A stretch of 64,000 nucleotides of DNA from Rana temporaria (lineage: Eukaryota > Chordata > Amphibia > Anura > Ranidae), in contig NC_053499.1 of NCBI RefSeq assembly GCF_905171775.1, positions 78,025,543 through 78,089,542 on the forward strand. Direction: 5' to 3'. Below are positions 34,351-47,105 of this stretch, in pieces (position 1 is the stretch's first letter; each line of letters starts with the position of its first letter). A program made the translations under genes and the position numbers. The notes below the pieces were generated by a model, which was not told the origin of the DNA, ran no database searches, and worked only from the letters and a program-made list of their open reading frames with translations.

Positions 34351-35052
34351 TTGTGTAAAATTTGGTATTCAAATTTTTTGGTACTGGCAGCTGCACATCC
34401 CACTATCACTGTGAGGATTTTTTTTTTTTTTTGAATTTTTACATTTTTCTAGTGCAGTGTTTTTTCCTTGTTTGTTTTTTTTCTATTGTCGGATTTCTAT
34501 ATCTCACTTTCCTGATACAGTGAGACAAGCGTTGGACCTAGCTCCTTTGGGAGAGAAGGAAGACCCCTGTAATCTCGCCCGGTTTTAAGGCTCCCTGTTC
34601 TATGTTCTGAAGTTTTTCATATGCCTTTCTTAATATATCTGCATTATTAGTAATATACTGGAACCTTTAACTATTTGATGTAACATACACTGTTATGCAC
34701 TATTACCACTGTTATGTATGAACCTTTTCATTTTCAATAAAAATACTTAAACAAAGTACACAAGCTCTTTTCACTATGGTTATAATGAAACGTTCCACAT
34801 AACTCACTAATGGAATATGCAGATTGGCCTGGCCGACCCCAGGCATCGGATTCTGTATGATCCTGTTGGGGCGCCTGATGCCAGGGGTAACACCGGGGTA
34901 GCCCACTCATGAGAGGTAATCTTTACTTTAACAAATTTTACGTCACACAGATTACCAGCATTGCTACCATGTTTGCTTTCAAAAGTTGAATAAACATGTC
35001 TTTGTCTCTGTGTTCCCTACTATTAGACCAAGTAAATTCCCATATGTACTTG
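34351..35052. other. Unassigned; possible LINE 3' tail at 34,650-34,750
   Basis: No gene. TATGTATGAACC then TTTTCAATAAAAATAC near 34,710-34,750 resembles the 3' end of L1-like elements, with an AATAAA signal, but there is no coding sequence to confirm it. Confidence 0.35.
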
Positions 35053-35742
35053 GGGCCAGATTCACAAAAGGGATACGACGGCGTATCTGCTGATACGCCG
35101 TCGTATCCATGTTTCTATCTATGCGATTGATTCATAGAATCAGTTACGCATAGATAGGCAGAAGATCCGACAGGTGTAATAGTTTTACACTGTCGGATCT
35201 TAAGATGCAATACCGCGGCCGCCGCTGGGGGGAGTTTGCCTCGTAAACCAGCGTCAGGTATGCAAATTAGTAGTTACGGCGATCCACAACGGTTTTTCGC
35301 ATTCGCTACATCGCCGCTAGTCTAGTTTCCCGTCGCAAAGTTACACTTTTTTTTTGGTGCCTTAACTTTAGTCAGCAAGTGTATTGCTGTCTAAAGTATG
35401 GGCGTCGTTCCCGCGTCAAAATTTTAAAATCAACGTCGTTTGCATAAGCCGTCCGGGAATACGGAATTACGCTACGCGCGTCGCCGTTCGAAAAAATTAC
35501 GTCACGGCGCGCAAAGCACAGCAGGAGTTCAGAAACGGAGCATGCGCGGTAGGTCCGGCGCGGGAGCGAGCCTAATTTAAATGGCACACGCCCATTTAAA
35601 TTGGCCCGCCATACGCCGGAGGCCGCCGGCGTAGGTTTTCATCGCAAGTGCTTGGTGAATCAGGCACTTGCAATGAAAACTTGCGGCGGTGTAACGTATC
35701 TACGATACGTTACGCCGCCGCAATTATTCGTGAATAAGGCCC
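35053..35742. mobile_element. Harbinger-type MITE (GGGGCCAGATTCAC ends)
   Basis: The left end GGGGCCAGATTCAC and the right end GTGAATAAGGCCC are imperfect inverted repeats. It contains CGACAGGTGTAATAG and GGATCTTAAGATGC, the same family landmarks reversed relative to 33,565, and a strong palindrome TACGATACGT near 35,700. The target duplication is unclear (CTTG and CTTA-like flanks). No gene. Confidence 0.75.
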
Positions 35743-36552
35743 TTAATGCCTTGCAATGCAATGTTCGTAAACTTGGCACCATTTCTTGTATTTTTATTCT
35801 TATTCTTATTTTTGTTAAACTTAAAAAATGTTCCTAATAAAAAGAATGAACTAAAAAACTGAAATAGCATTTTTAGTTTGTGGTGCTTAGATGCAATGTA
35901 GTTCTGCTTTAAAGCGGAGTTCCACCCTATTTTACAACATTCTATCATTCAATCTAAAACAGCTTAGTTACATATGTTTGGCATGTATTTTTCTTTTATT
36001 TTAATAACTTGCGATGCTATTGTATGGAGTTTAATAGCTGCCCCGCCGCATTATCCAGCTCAGGTCAGCTCTGCTAAGCCTCCTGGGAGATGTGTGTCAT
36101 CAATCCCAGGAGGCTGGGCTGAACGATCGCCGTACAGTAGGGGGCGGGTGGGAGGGAGGGCAGTGCCGCCCATAGAGGTGGTGTCCTCTTCCTCCTCTCC
36201 AACTCCTCCCTGCTAGCACCGCCCCGTCCTCCCGCCTCCACCACCCGCCCGCTATCTGTCTCCGGTTCGCGGAGATACAGATCATCAGGATGACAGAGCG
36301 CATCTCTGTCTGATAGGTCTGTATCTGAGAACACCGCTCGTAGTACTGCCTCGCCTCCCTGTACATTGAAACAGCGCGCTCTGCACTGTCTGTTACAATT
36401 CTGGTGCAGGGAGGTGGAGCAGTACTACGATCAGTGTACTCACATACAGATCTATCAGACAGAGATGCGCTCTGTCATCCTGATGATCTGTAACTCTCCC
36501 CACTCTGCACTGGTGTCACAGAGTTAATGGGAGAGCAGAGCTTGCCATCCAC

Positions 36553-36962
36553 TGTGCCCGTAACTGTGCCCAACGCTGCCCTCACTGTGCCCTCATTGTG
36601 CCCAACACTGTGCCCTCGCTGTGCCCAACACTGTGCCCAACGCTGCCCTCACTGTGCCCTCACTGTGCCCATAACTGTGCCCTCACCGTGCCTGTAACTG
36701 TGCCCAACACTGTGCCCAATGCTGCCTCACTGTGCCCGTAACTGTGCCCTCACTGTGCCCGTAACTGTGCCCGTAACTGTGCCCTCACTGTGCCCAACAC
36801 TGTGCCCAACGCTGCCCTCACTGTGCCCGTAACTGTGCCCAACACTGTGCCCAATGCTGCCTCACTGTGCCCGTAACTGTGCCCTCACTGTGCCTGTAAC
36901 TATGCCCTCACTGTGCCCGTAACTGTGCCCAACGCTGCCCTCACTGTGCCCGTAACTGTGCC
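36553..36962 (+). repeat. Minisatellite of CTGTGCCC units
   Basis: Irregular tandem copies of CACTGTGCCCTCACTGTGCC, GTAACTGTGCCC and AACACTGTGCCC, in units of about 12 to 18 bases. It lies in the TTAA element 35,909-38,370 and passes directly into the next array. Confidence 0.85.
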
Positions 36963-36964
36963 CG

Positions 36965-37632
36965 TCACTGTGCCGATGCGGAGTGCTGGGGCCGATGCGG
37001 GGTGCTATGCCAGGGCCGATGCGGGGTACATGGGCCGATGCGGGGTGCTGTGCCAGGGCCGATGCGGGGTGCCGAGGCCGATGCGGGGTACAGGGGCCGA
37101 GGCGGGGTGCCTGGGCCGATGTGGGGAACTGTGCCGAGGCCGATGCGGGGTACAGGGGCCGATGCGGGGTGCAGGGGCTGATGCGGGGTGCCGGGGCCGA
37201 TACGGGGTGCTGTGCCCTGGCTGATGCGGGGTACAGGGGCTGATGCTGGGTGCCGAGGCCCATGCAGGGTGCCGGGGCCGATGTGGGGTGCCGAGGCCGA
37301 TGCCGATGCGGGGTGCAGAGGCCGATGTGGGGTGCCGAGGCCGATGTGGGGTGCCGAGGCCCGATGCGGGGTGCCGAGGCCGATGCGGGGTGTCGGGGCC
37401 GATGCGTGGTGCTGTGCCGGGGCGGATGGGGGGTACAGGGACCGATGCGGGGTGCCGATGCGGGGTACAGGGACCGATGCGGGGTGCCGGGGCCGATGCG
37501 GGGTGCCGGAGCCGATGCGGGGTGCTGTGCCGGGGCCGATGCGGGGTGCCGAGGCCGATGCGGGGTGCCGGAGCCGATGCGGAGTGCCGGGGGCCAATGC
37601 GTGGTGCTGGGGCCGATGCAGGGCACCGGGGA
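36965..37632 (+). repeat. 18-base minisatellite (GGCCGATGCGGGGTGCCG type)
   Basis: About 35 tandem units of 18 bases, with length variants (CTGTGCCAGGGCCGATGCGG). The unit is a multiple of three, so all frames stay open on both strands, giving the long proline/arginine/glycine-rich ORFs here. These are not genes: they mirror each other across strands. Confidence 0.95.
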
Positions 37633-37649
37633 CAATGCAGCACAGTACA

Positions 37650-37802
37650 GGGATGGTGGGAACCCCTCATAATGGGCACAGCAGGAGTACAGCCACAGGA
37701 AGTCAGTGCAGGGATGGTGGGAACCCCCCGTGAAGGGTTCCCACCATCCCTGTTCTGTGCTGACTTCCTGTGGCTGTACTCCTGCTGTGCTCATTATGAG
37801 CG
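37650..37802. repeat. Palindrome flanking the 18-base array
   Basis: AGGGATGGTGGGAACCC occurs near 37,650 and 37,712, and its complement GGGTTCCCACCATCCCT at 37,735. TGACTTCCTGTGGCTGTACT complements AGTACAGCCACAGGAAGTCA. The arms are about 65 bases and almost touch. Confidence 0.85.
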
Positions 37803-37924
37803 TACGAATCCGAAGTGAGTTTCGGGCACAACATACAAAATAACGGCTAATGCGAAACGGAACTAAACAAAATGAATTTATTGACAGTGCACATGTCTAG
37901 TATATGTATACACACCACATATAT

Positions 37925-37927
<3 letters not shown>

Positions 37928-37995
<68 letters not shown>
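37928..37995. repeat. (TA)n microsatellite
   Basis: About 34 uninterrupted TA units inside the TTAA element 35,909-38,370. Confidence 0.95.
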
Positions 37996-38000
<5 letters not shown>

Positions 38001-38544
38001 GTTATGTAGATATATCTGCACAGGAACAAATTATTTAGTATATTTACTGGTTCCTGGAAGGAGGAGGGGAGGAGAGGTTTGCATAGATAAGGGGCGGCAA
38101 CTTTCTCTGACACTCCCGTTGCTATTGAAACCCGATCTGAAACCTATTACACTGCTTGTGAAATCCAGGAAGTCATACAGTCTGGCTTCATGATGCCCAC
38201 ACTTAAGATGGCCCCAGTCAATTTCTATTTTATAAAGTGTCTAAATGCTGTAACAACCTAACAAAACGGACCTTAGTTTACAGACTAACTTTACTAGAAT
38301 ACATTAAGCTTGTGTATTACAGGGGTATTCATATTTAAAAAGTGAAATTGTGGCCGGAACTCCGCTTTAAGTACCGTATATACTCGAGTATAAGCCAAGT
38401 TTTTCAGCCCTTTTTTTTAGGGCTGAAAATACACCCCTCGACTTATACTCGAGTCAGTGTACCTAAAGGGCTGCGAGCATCCATTGTTTAAAAGTCGCGG
38501 CTTCCCCCTGGTCCCACCGTGATAGACATTTCCCACCAGATAAT

Positions 38545-39234
38545 GGGCTAGATTCAGATAGATTAGCGGATCTTTAGATCCGCGTAATCTATCTGATTTA
38601 CGATCCGCCGGCGCAAATTTGAGAGGCTAGTGCAGTATTCACAAAGCACTTACCTCAAAATTTGCGCCGGCGGATCGTAACTCCCCCGGCGGAATTCAAA
38701 TTCAGCGGCTAGGGGGAGTGTATTATTTAAATCAGGCGCATCCCCGCGCCGATCTTACTGCGCCTGCGCCGGCCGCGATTTTTCCCAGTGCGCATGCTCC
38801 AAATGACGTCGCTAGAACGTCATTGTTTTCGGCGTGAACGTAAATTACGTCCATCCGTATTCGCGACCGACTTACGCAAACGACGTAAAAAATCAAAACT
38901 CAGCGCGGGAACGACTGCCATACTTATTATTGGATAAGCCGCATATAGCAGGGGTAAGTATACGCCGGAAAAAGCCGAACACGTTCGTTTCTGAATCGGC
39001 GGAAATCGGAATTTGCATATTCGTCACGTAAAAAAAACAAAGCGTCGCCTAGCGGCCGGCGGGAGATTGCAGCCTAAGATCCGACGGTGTAAGTCACTTA
39101 CACCTGTCGGATCTAAGGGAGATCTATGCGTAACTGATTCTTATGAATCAGTCGCATTGATCCGACCGTCGGATCTCAGAGATACGACCGCGTATCAGGA
39201 GATACGCCGTCGTATCTCTTTCTGAATCTCCCCC
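38545..39234. mobile_element. Harbinger-type MITE (GGGCTAGATTCAG end), nested
   Basis: The left 60 bases (AGATTCAGATAGATTAGCGG, ATCTTTAGATCCGCG) nearly duplicate the start of 33,565. The right end is GAATCTCCCCC. Internal landmarks (ATTTTTCCCAGTGCGCATGC, GACGTCGCTAGAACGT, TTACACCTGTCGGATCT) follow the same order. Target duplication is not clear. Confidence 0.85.
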
Positions 39235-39472
39235 ACTGTGTTCAGTGTTCCGCCTATCACGGACGTTCTCTTGTTCGAGGATGAAAAGACGTCTGTGATT
39301 GGGGGGACACTGAACACAGTGTCTGCTGGGAAACAGAGTCCGAGGATGAGAAGACGTCTGTGATAGACTGCTGGGAAATGCCTATCACGGAACGGGACCA
39401 GGAGGAGACCGCATCCTTTAAACAATGAATGGACGCCCGCAGCCTGTCGAGAATTTCAGGTACACTGACTTG

Positions 39473-39676
39473 GGCACAGGGAGGCTGCAATGGGCACAGT
39501 CAGGTGGCAATGGGCACAGTGAGGTTGCAATGGGCACAGTGAGGTTGCAATGGGCACAGTGAGGTTGCAATGGGCACAGTGATGTTGGGCACAGTGAGGT
39601 TGCCATGGGCACAGTGAGGTTGCCATGGGCACAGTGAGGCGTGCAAATGGGCACAGTGAGGCGTGCAAATAGGCAT
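39473..39676 (+). repeat. 20-base minisatellite (TGGGCACAGTGAGGTTGCAA type)
   Basis: Around ten tandem units of TGGGCACAGTGAGGTTGCAA with variants (GTTGCCA, GCGTGCAAA). It lies inside the TA-flanked element 38,372-39,805; the overlapping minus-strand ORFs are repeat translations. Confidence 0.9.
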
Positions 39677-39805
39677 TGTTGGCCCTCTTTTCCGCTTACA
39701 GTAGCTGCTGCATTCTCACCCTAGGCTTATACTCAAGTCAATACGTTTTCCCAGTTTTTTGGGGTAAAATTAGGTACCTCGGCTTATACTCGAGTATATA
39801 TGGTA

Positions 39806-42327
39806 ATGCCTAACACAGTAAGACTTTCCACTACTGCTGAATTCTGATAATTTTTTCATGAGTAGAAATGGAAACATTGCTTTCTATCCCATCATCCCAT
39901 CCACCAGATCATTCATAAGCAAATGGATTGATGTGCAAATGTATGGTACCCCTCTGATTACTGCTGTACTGGTGTTTGTTGGGGTATAGGGAAGTATTTT
40001 TTTTAACTTCACATCAATTTTCATATCACTACTCTGAAGCCTATTTCTGCAGACGTTCTTATGGTGTTTACTACAATTTGAAAACTGCTCTTTGCTTTCT
40101 TGAATATAAAAAAGTGTTATTCATACAGTGCATAATGGTGGTTTCATATCACAGAAAAATAGAAAATGAAAATTAATCTAAAACTCTGAATCCTTGTCTT
40201 GCCAGACTAAATTGAAGTGATAGCCAAGCAATGTATTCACCTTTCAGGATGTACTACTTGACCTACCGTTAAATGTCCAAAAATATCTATTAGATATCTA
40301 TCCATTTTTGCAGTGTGTAGACCGAAGACTGCTGACAACATGATTCCTGGGCAGTGACACTGACTGGGCTTTGTTTGGGATCATACGTAAATGTTAATTC
40401 TTTTCCTCTTTTTTATGCTGTCAAGCTGTACCACCATGTTTAGAAAATGAGAAGTTCAGAACCTTTGCCACCAAGCAAGGATCTTGTAACAGCTCCACTC
40501 TGACAGTGCCTAGGCTGTCACATCACAAGATGATTTCCCTGCATATCAAGGTGGGTTAGATGTGTGATAATGAGGGGAAAGCACAGACATGCTAATTTAA
40601 CTATTCAAGCGAGTGGGCCTTGTCTTCGTTAGGCAGACCCAGGTAGCAGCTGCAGACTGTCAGACTCCTTTGGGCCTCACGCTTTTTGATTCCCATTTAA
40701 GTTCAGATTCTCTCACTGTCTGTCAGTGAACTCTCCTCTCTGAGGAGGCTAAAAACTCTCCAATGATTTGCTGCCTTCTGACATAAGTAAATGTCAAACG
40801 AAGGTTAACCCTTTCTGCTCCACATTAAGATACATCTTTCATAAATATCAATAGATAGTAAGTTATTTTTTAAATAAATGCATTTTAAGGTTTCCTAAAA
40901 AAATAAATCCAGAACCGTATTATACTTATGAAGTATGAAAAGCATAAATATACCCTTATTAAAATATTTGCCTTGTCATGCTATTTTAAATTTAGGTAGA
41001 TTGTTCAGTAAAAACTACAATATGTAACAAAGCCCTGCTGTATAACCAAGTCGGGTGTTTGCCTTCAGTTTCAACAGTGTAGTGGCTTATGTTAATCTAA
41101 ATGATGGCTCTCAATGATAAAGGTTTATGCAAATTCCCTCATGCATTTACTGCCTTTGTATGTAATTGAAATTAATTCTATTGTTAAATCTATGAAGGTT
41201 TGTGTTAGTTTGTTAATTGATTATTTTGTCTTGTGAACACAAGAGCGTTAAAAGTGCATACATACTTAATTTCATTCAATATATTAGGTGTCTTCATTAT
41301 AGTACCTCACTGGTAATTACATTGTTGAGTTTACATTGTAGAATTTAATGGCTGAATATCATCTGGTGATATCATCTGGTGTTCTATCCAGGCTGGCATT
41401 GCAGAAGGTGTGCTGCTATTATTACTAGACTGCATTATTTACTGTACATTAAGAAAGTTATAAATAAGCGTATTGAACCTAAAATATAATGTTTAAACAT
41501 TAACACGTTTAGACAATTTTAAGTTTATCTCATAGAAATTTAAACAAGAATCTTGTTGTTGCTATCAACAGCTTTTGCTTTGTTACAATGTTTTGCTCTA
41601 TTAAATCAACCAAAATAATAAATCAAAAAAATTACAAAAAATAAACAATAAACCAAAATAATTTTAAGCTCATTTATGGAAACAAGGGGGGATGAATTGC
41701 CTGCCTGACGATTTCACAGCATATTTTATTTTTATGGTAGCACTGGTCTAAAATTAAAAGTGTAATGAAAGGGTGGACCTAACAACCCCAGGGATATGTT
41801 TTACACTATAGAAGAGCTCCGCATTCAATCTGAATTTTATTTAGAAGTTCTGATCCATTTGCCATAAATTGCTCTACTGAATGTAGAATCCGATTGGTTA
41901 TACTGCAATATCCAGTCACACTATCAAAGCTCAGCAGATGAAAAGTATAGCAGGTAATGCGGTTGCAGTCCATTTAGAAGTGTCTAGTGGTGTATGTATG
42001 GCTATGTATTGACCACCACTCACAAGGAACTCATGCATCTATCCACTATAAGGTAGTAGTTGTGATTGTACTGTCCGGCCAGGCAATAGTCAGTAGAGCA
42101 TAGCAAGAGATAAAATAGCAGACCCTTTAGTAGTCTCTAATGGTGTGTGTGTGTGGGGGGGCTATATCTTGTCCACCACTCATAGGAAAAATCCCATCCA
42201 TCTACTTCAACCTAGTAGTAAAGCACTGATAACAGTGGGGAGGATTTGTAACACATAAAAGTCTGCTCACATGAGCTTTGGCTGTGATGGACTGCTCACC
42301 CTGGTCTTGCTGTCAGTCCACTCAATA
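39806..42327. other. AT-rich sequence with no recognised repeat or gene
   Basis: This is one of the longest blocks in the window without visible repeat structure. No ORF with family features and no convincing splice-flanked exon. It could be intron or intergenic sequence; comparison with other frogs would show whether the region around 40,400-40,800 is conserved. Confidence 0.5.
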
Positions 42328-43495
42328 TTAACCACTTCCAGACCTTAGGTGTTTTTCAGATTTGGTGTTTGCAAGACTAAAACAGTTTTTTTCTGCTAGA
42401 AAATTACTTAAAACCCCCAAACATTATATATATTTTTTTCTAACACCCTAGAGAATAAAATAGTGGTCATTCCAATACTTTTTGTCACACCGTATTTGCG
42501 CAGCGGTCTTACAAGCGCACTTTTTTTTGGAAAAAATTCACTTTTTTTAATTAAAAAATAAGACAACAATAAATTTGGCCCAATTTTTTTATATATTGTG
42601 AAAGATAATGTTACGCCGAGTAAAATGATACCCAACATGTCATGCTTAAAAATTGCGCCCGCTCGTGGCATGGCGTCAAACTTTTACCCTTAAAAATCTC
42701 AATAGGCGATGTTTAAAAAATTCTAGAGATTGCATTTTTTGAGCTACAGAGTAGGCCTACGGCTAGAATTATTGCTCTCGCTCTAACGATCACGGCGATA
42801 CCTCACTTGTGTGATTTGAACACCGTTTTCATATGCAGGCGCTACTCGCGTATGCGTTCGCTTCTGCGCGCTTTAAACATTTTTTTTTTTGTTTTCTTAT
42901 TTATTTGTATTACTTTTTACACTGGAAAAAAAATGTATCACTTTTATTCCTATTATAAGGAATGTAAACATCCCTTGTAATATAAAAAAGCATGACAGGT
43001 CCTCTTAAATATGAGATCTGGGGTCAAAAAGACCTCAGATCTCATAATTAGACTAAAATGCAAAAAAAAAAAAAATTTGAAACTGTCATTTTTTCAAATG
43101 ACAAAAAAAAAAATTGTCTCTTTAAGAGGCTGGGCGGGACTGACGTTTTGACGTCACTTCCGCCCAGCAGAGCTATGGGGACGGGCGAAGGAGATTTTTC
43201 CTTCAGTCTCGTCCCCGCTCAGCTGCCGAACAGTCCCGATCTCCTCCGCCGCTACCGACGGCTCCGGTAAGCGGCGGAGGGCGCGGGAGAGCCCCTGGAG
43301 GGGGGGTGGCCCTCTCCTGCCACCGATAACGGCAATCTCACAGTGAATCTGCCACGGAGACTGCCGTTATCGTGTACCAGACCGCGCACACTAAAGATCG
43401 ATACCTCAGTTGTGGCAGCAGCTGCTGCCGTTACCGAGATATCAATCTTTAAAAATAGGACGTACATCCTTGTGCGCAGGTCTGGAAGTGGTTAA
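42328..43495. mobile_element. TTAA MITE with perfect 17-base inverted ends
   Basis: The ends are TTAACCACTTCCAGACC and GGTCTGGAAGTGGTTAA, perfect inverted repeats including TTAA on each side, as expected of piggyBac-type insertion. The interior (GTTACGCCGAGTAAAATGA, AATGTAAACATCCCTTGT) is the reference for the diverged copy at 11,112-13,800. The small ORFs carry no transposase motif. Confidence 0.85.
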
Positions 43496-44469
43496 TCCAG
43501 GTGTGAGTGGGACAAATAATCTGCCATTATATTAGGTAGAAAGACCATTCAACACTCCTGGGAGGATCTGACTGTGGTCGCTTGTTGGTCACTCTTCTTT
43601 CCTGGTTGTGTGTCTGATCTGTGTCAGGGAAATACTGGCAAGCACATGCGCACTAAGACTTGCACAATGCAAATGCCTATGAGCCCACATGTGTGGCTGC
43701 GTGCGACCCTTTAACATTGGCACCAAATGTCAAATATAAGAATGAAAATTGCACTAGGACCTTGCTCCCCCTGTATCCTGTGCCTATTCTTGATCTTGTT
43801 GACCTGACTTTCCTGACCATCTTGATTATCTCCAAACCAGACCCAGGCTTGTCCTGACTCTGATTCTGCTAAATCTGCTTGATCTCCTGCTGCCAAACCT
43901 CTGCCTGAACTTTAACTATTCTTTGCCTGATGTCTTTGAGGTATCTGCCTTCCCGTGTATGACCCGGCTTGTCTGACTCTGCACCAGTCTTCTCAACTCC
44001 ACCAACCTGCATCATCTCTGCATCCACAGCGCACCTGCATCTGCAGCATCCACCACCTGAATCATCTCTGCATCCACAGTACACCTGCATCTGCAGAATC
44101 TGGCACCATCATCATTTCTGTATCCTCAGTACACCTGCATCCACTACATGCCTGCATTCACAGCTAACTAGCACCTGCTGCTACTGCTGGTACCTGTTTC
44201 TCCTATCTACCTACTAACAGGAGAACACCACAGGCACTCCTACCTCACTGTGGTCTCATGGCCGCTGTTGCAACTCAGTGGTCTTTGAACTGAGGCTGTA
44301 CGAGAGGCCTTCCTCTGCTCATCAGGCTCCAACTGAAGATACATGACAGTCTGCCTCATAGTCAACATGCTCGTTGGCTAGCCAGACATCCATGGGTAGG
44401 CGTGGTTGCAGGTGACATCACAGACATTGTGACGTCAATGTGTTTTGCCGATAGGCATATCTGCATAGT
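43496..44469. other. Unassigned, repeat-like with a degenerate tandem patch
   Basis: No gene. Between about 44,000 and 44,165 there is a degenerate tandem of about 50 bases (CATCATCTCTGCATCCACAG, CACCTGCATCTGCAG). The block GGCACTCCTACCTCACTGTGG to 44,350 looks like dispersed repeat sequence but has no terminal structure that I can define. Confidence 0.4.
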
Positions 44470-46393
44470 TACATAGTAGGGGAGGTTGAAAAAAGACACA
44501 AGTCCATCAAGTCCAACCTATGTGTGGGATTATTGGTCAGTATTACATTGTATATCCCTGTATGTTTCGGTTGTTCAGGTGCTTAATTGATAGTATTTTG
44601 AAACTATCAATGCCCCACACTGAAACCACCTGAAGGGAATTCCACATTCTTGCTGCTCCTACAGTAAAGAACCCTCTACACAGTTTAAGGTTAAACCTCT
44701 TTTCTTTTAATTTTAGTGAGTGGCCACGTGTCTTATTAAACTCCCGCAAAAAAAGTTTTATCCCAATTGTTTGGGTCACCAGTATGGTATTTGTAAATTG
44801 AAATCATATCCCCTCTCAAGCGTATTTTCTCCAGAGAGAATGAGTTCTGTGCTCATAACCTTTCTTCATAACTAATATACTCCAGACCCTTTATTAGCTT
44901 TGTTGTCTCTGGTGCCCAAAACTGGAGAGCATACTCCAGGTGAGGCTGAACTAGAGTCTTGTAAAGTGGGAGTATCATTGCTTTATCCCTGGAGTTAATC
45001 CCCTTTTTAATGCAATATTCTGTTTGCTTTGTTAGCAGCAGCTTGGCATTGCATGCTATAGCTGAGCCTATCATCTACTAGGACCCCAAGTCATTTCCCA
45101 TCCTAGATTCCCCCAGAGGTTCACCCCTTAGAGAGTATATTGTATTCATATTTTTGCCACCCAAATGCATTATTTTAATTTTTTCTACATTAAACCTAAT
45201 TTGCCATGTAGTTGCTTACCTCTTAATAGAAGGCTAATATATAGGTTTGGCAAGAATGATTCTTCATGATTTCATGCTGATTACTGCTAATGATACCATT
45301 TTCATTACTAAAATATAGTATATAGTCCCTTATTATCCCCTCCAAGAGCTTGCATACTATTGGTGCTAGGCTAACAGGTCTGTAATTCCCAGCGATATAT
45401 TATTTTTAAATATTGTTGCTACATTGGCTTTTCTCCAATCAGCTGGTACCATTTCGGTCAGTAGACTGTTAGTAAAAATTAGGAACAATGGTCTGGCAAT
45501 TATTTGACTGAGTTCCCTAAGTTCCCTCGCATGCAAGCCATATGGTCCCTGTGATTTATTATTGTTAAGTTTCCCAAGTCTATTTCTAAGTCTGTCCTCT
45601 ATTAGCCATGATGGTGCTTCCTGTGATGTGTCATGGGGACAAACACTGCAGTTTTGGTTACTGAAGCCCCCGATTCCCTTGTGAAGACTGAGGAGAAGAA
45701 TAAATTCAATACCTTCGCAACCTTTGTAACCAGATGTCCTTCCTCATTCTTTATGGGGCCAATATGGTCTGTCCCCCCTTTTTTACTGTTTATAAAAAAT
45801 GTTGGGGGAATTTTTTTGATCTCCTCCACTATGTGTCCTTCATGTTCTATCTTAGCCGCCCTAATTGCACCCTTACACATCTTGTTGCATTCTTTGTAAA
45901 GTCTGAATGCTGATAATGATCCCTCAGCCTTGTATTTTTTTGTAGGCCTTCTCCTTTGTTTTTTTATGCATTTTTACATTAGAGTTAAGCCATCCAGGAC
46001 TTTTGTTTGCTCTTTTAAATTTATTTCCCAAAGGGATGCACTTGCTAATGCCTTTATATAATATGCTCTTAAAGCAAACCCATCTCTCCTCTGTGTTTTT
46101 TTTTTCTAAGATTTTATCCAAATTTATATCTTCTAGCAGGGTTCGTAGTTTAGGGAAGTTGGCTGTTTTGAAATTCGGTGTCTTTGTGTTCCCCTTGTGT
46201 TTCCTATTTGTGTGATTTATACAGAAGCCAATTGACCTCACTGTTTCATAAATTTCCCTGTATTTCCACATCCGTGATCAGGTTTGTATTGTTGGTAATC
46301 AGTAGATCTAGTAACACCTTGTTTCTAGTTGGTGTGTCTATTATCTGACCCATGAAATTGTCCTGCAAGACATTTAGGATCTGGCGAGCCTTA

Positions 46394-46875
46394 GGCCCCG
46401 TACAGACAACCGAACATGTCTGCTGAAACTGGTCCGCGGACCAGTTTCAGCAGACAGGTTCGGTCGTCTGTACAGCCGAGCGGACAGGATTCCAGCATAC
46501 ATTTGCCCGCCGGGCCTTTTTCGAGCGGGCAAATATTTCTAAACATGTTTAGAAACATGCCCGCTGGAATCCTGTCCGTCGGACATGTTCGGTCATCTGT
46601 ACAGACCTACCGTACATGTCCGAGTGGCAGCCATCCCTCGCATGCGTCGAATGACTTTGACGCATGCGTGGAAGCATTGAACTGCCAGGGCCGCGCACGT
46701 CGCCGCATCATCGTCGCGGCGACGGCGCGGCCTCATCACCGCGTATCGAGTACGCACGGATTTCTGTATGATGGTGTGTACAGCCATCATACAGAAATCT
46801 CTGGGCAGACATGTACGCTGAAAACGGTCCGGCGGACCGGTTTCATCGTACATGTTTGCCCGTCTGTACGGGGCC
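46394..46875. mobile_element. Harbinger-type MITE inserted in the CR1 relic
   Basis: The ends GGCCCCGTACAGACAACCG and CGTCTGTACGGGGCC lie between TTA duplications (46,391-46,393; 46,876-46,878). It separates the CR1 endonuclease blocks VIIMG and QIIDTPTR, which are adjacent in related elements. Internally palindromic with GTCCGCGGACCAG; no gene. Confidence 0.9.
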
Positions 46876-47105
46876 TTAGACGAATGCATGGTTCCCTCCG
46901 CCCAGTCTATGTCTGGATAATTAATATCCCCATTATGATAACACTTTCCATGATTGCTGCTAATGCAAATTGTAACAGGTGGTCCGTTTCCCTCTCCTCC
47001 CTCAGGTTAGGGGGCCTATAGCATACTCCCAGTATTATTTCCCCCTTAGCTTCATCCATTTGGAGCTCTACCCATAAGGATTCCACCTCCTCACTAGCTC
47101 TCTTA

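Larger units (their letters stand above)
35909..38370. mobile_element. TTAA element with AGCGGAGTTCC ends and internal minisatellites
   Basis: The left end is TTAAAGCGGAGTTCCACCC. The right end read inward is TTAAAGCGGAGTTCCGGCC, so 17 of 19 bases match and TTAA lies at both edges. Inside are a palindrome of about 230 bases around 36,270-36,500 (CATCAGGATGACAGAGCGCA and its complement), two minisatellites, a second palindrome at 37,650-37,800 and a (TA)n tract. All long ORFs are minisatellite translations. Its expansion is due mainly to these arrays. Confidence 0.8.
38372..39805. mobile_element. TA-flanked element with ACTCGAGTATAAGCC ends
   Basis: The left end TACCGTATATACTCGAGTAT and the right end (read inward TACCATATATACTCGAGTAT) are near-identical inverted repeats whose core CTCGAG is itself palindromic. 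The inner arms also mirror: CATCCATTGTTTAAA near 38,480 and TTTAAACAATGAATGG near 39,417. It holds a Harbinger-type MITE (38,545-39,234) and a 20-base minisatellite (39,473-39,670). TA at both edges suggests a TA-target superfamily. No transposase. Confidence 0.8.

Noticed and set aside
36862..37818. Several long Pro/Arg/Gly-rich ORFs
   Set aside because: The 18-base minisatellite unit is a multiple of three and keeps all frames open. There is no domain, and the sequence lies inside a MITE-like element.
39806..42327. Possible host exon in the longest repeat-poor block
   Set aside because: No open frame with biased composition or family motif, and no pair of plausible splice sites around a coding stretch. 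Comparative data would be needed.
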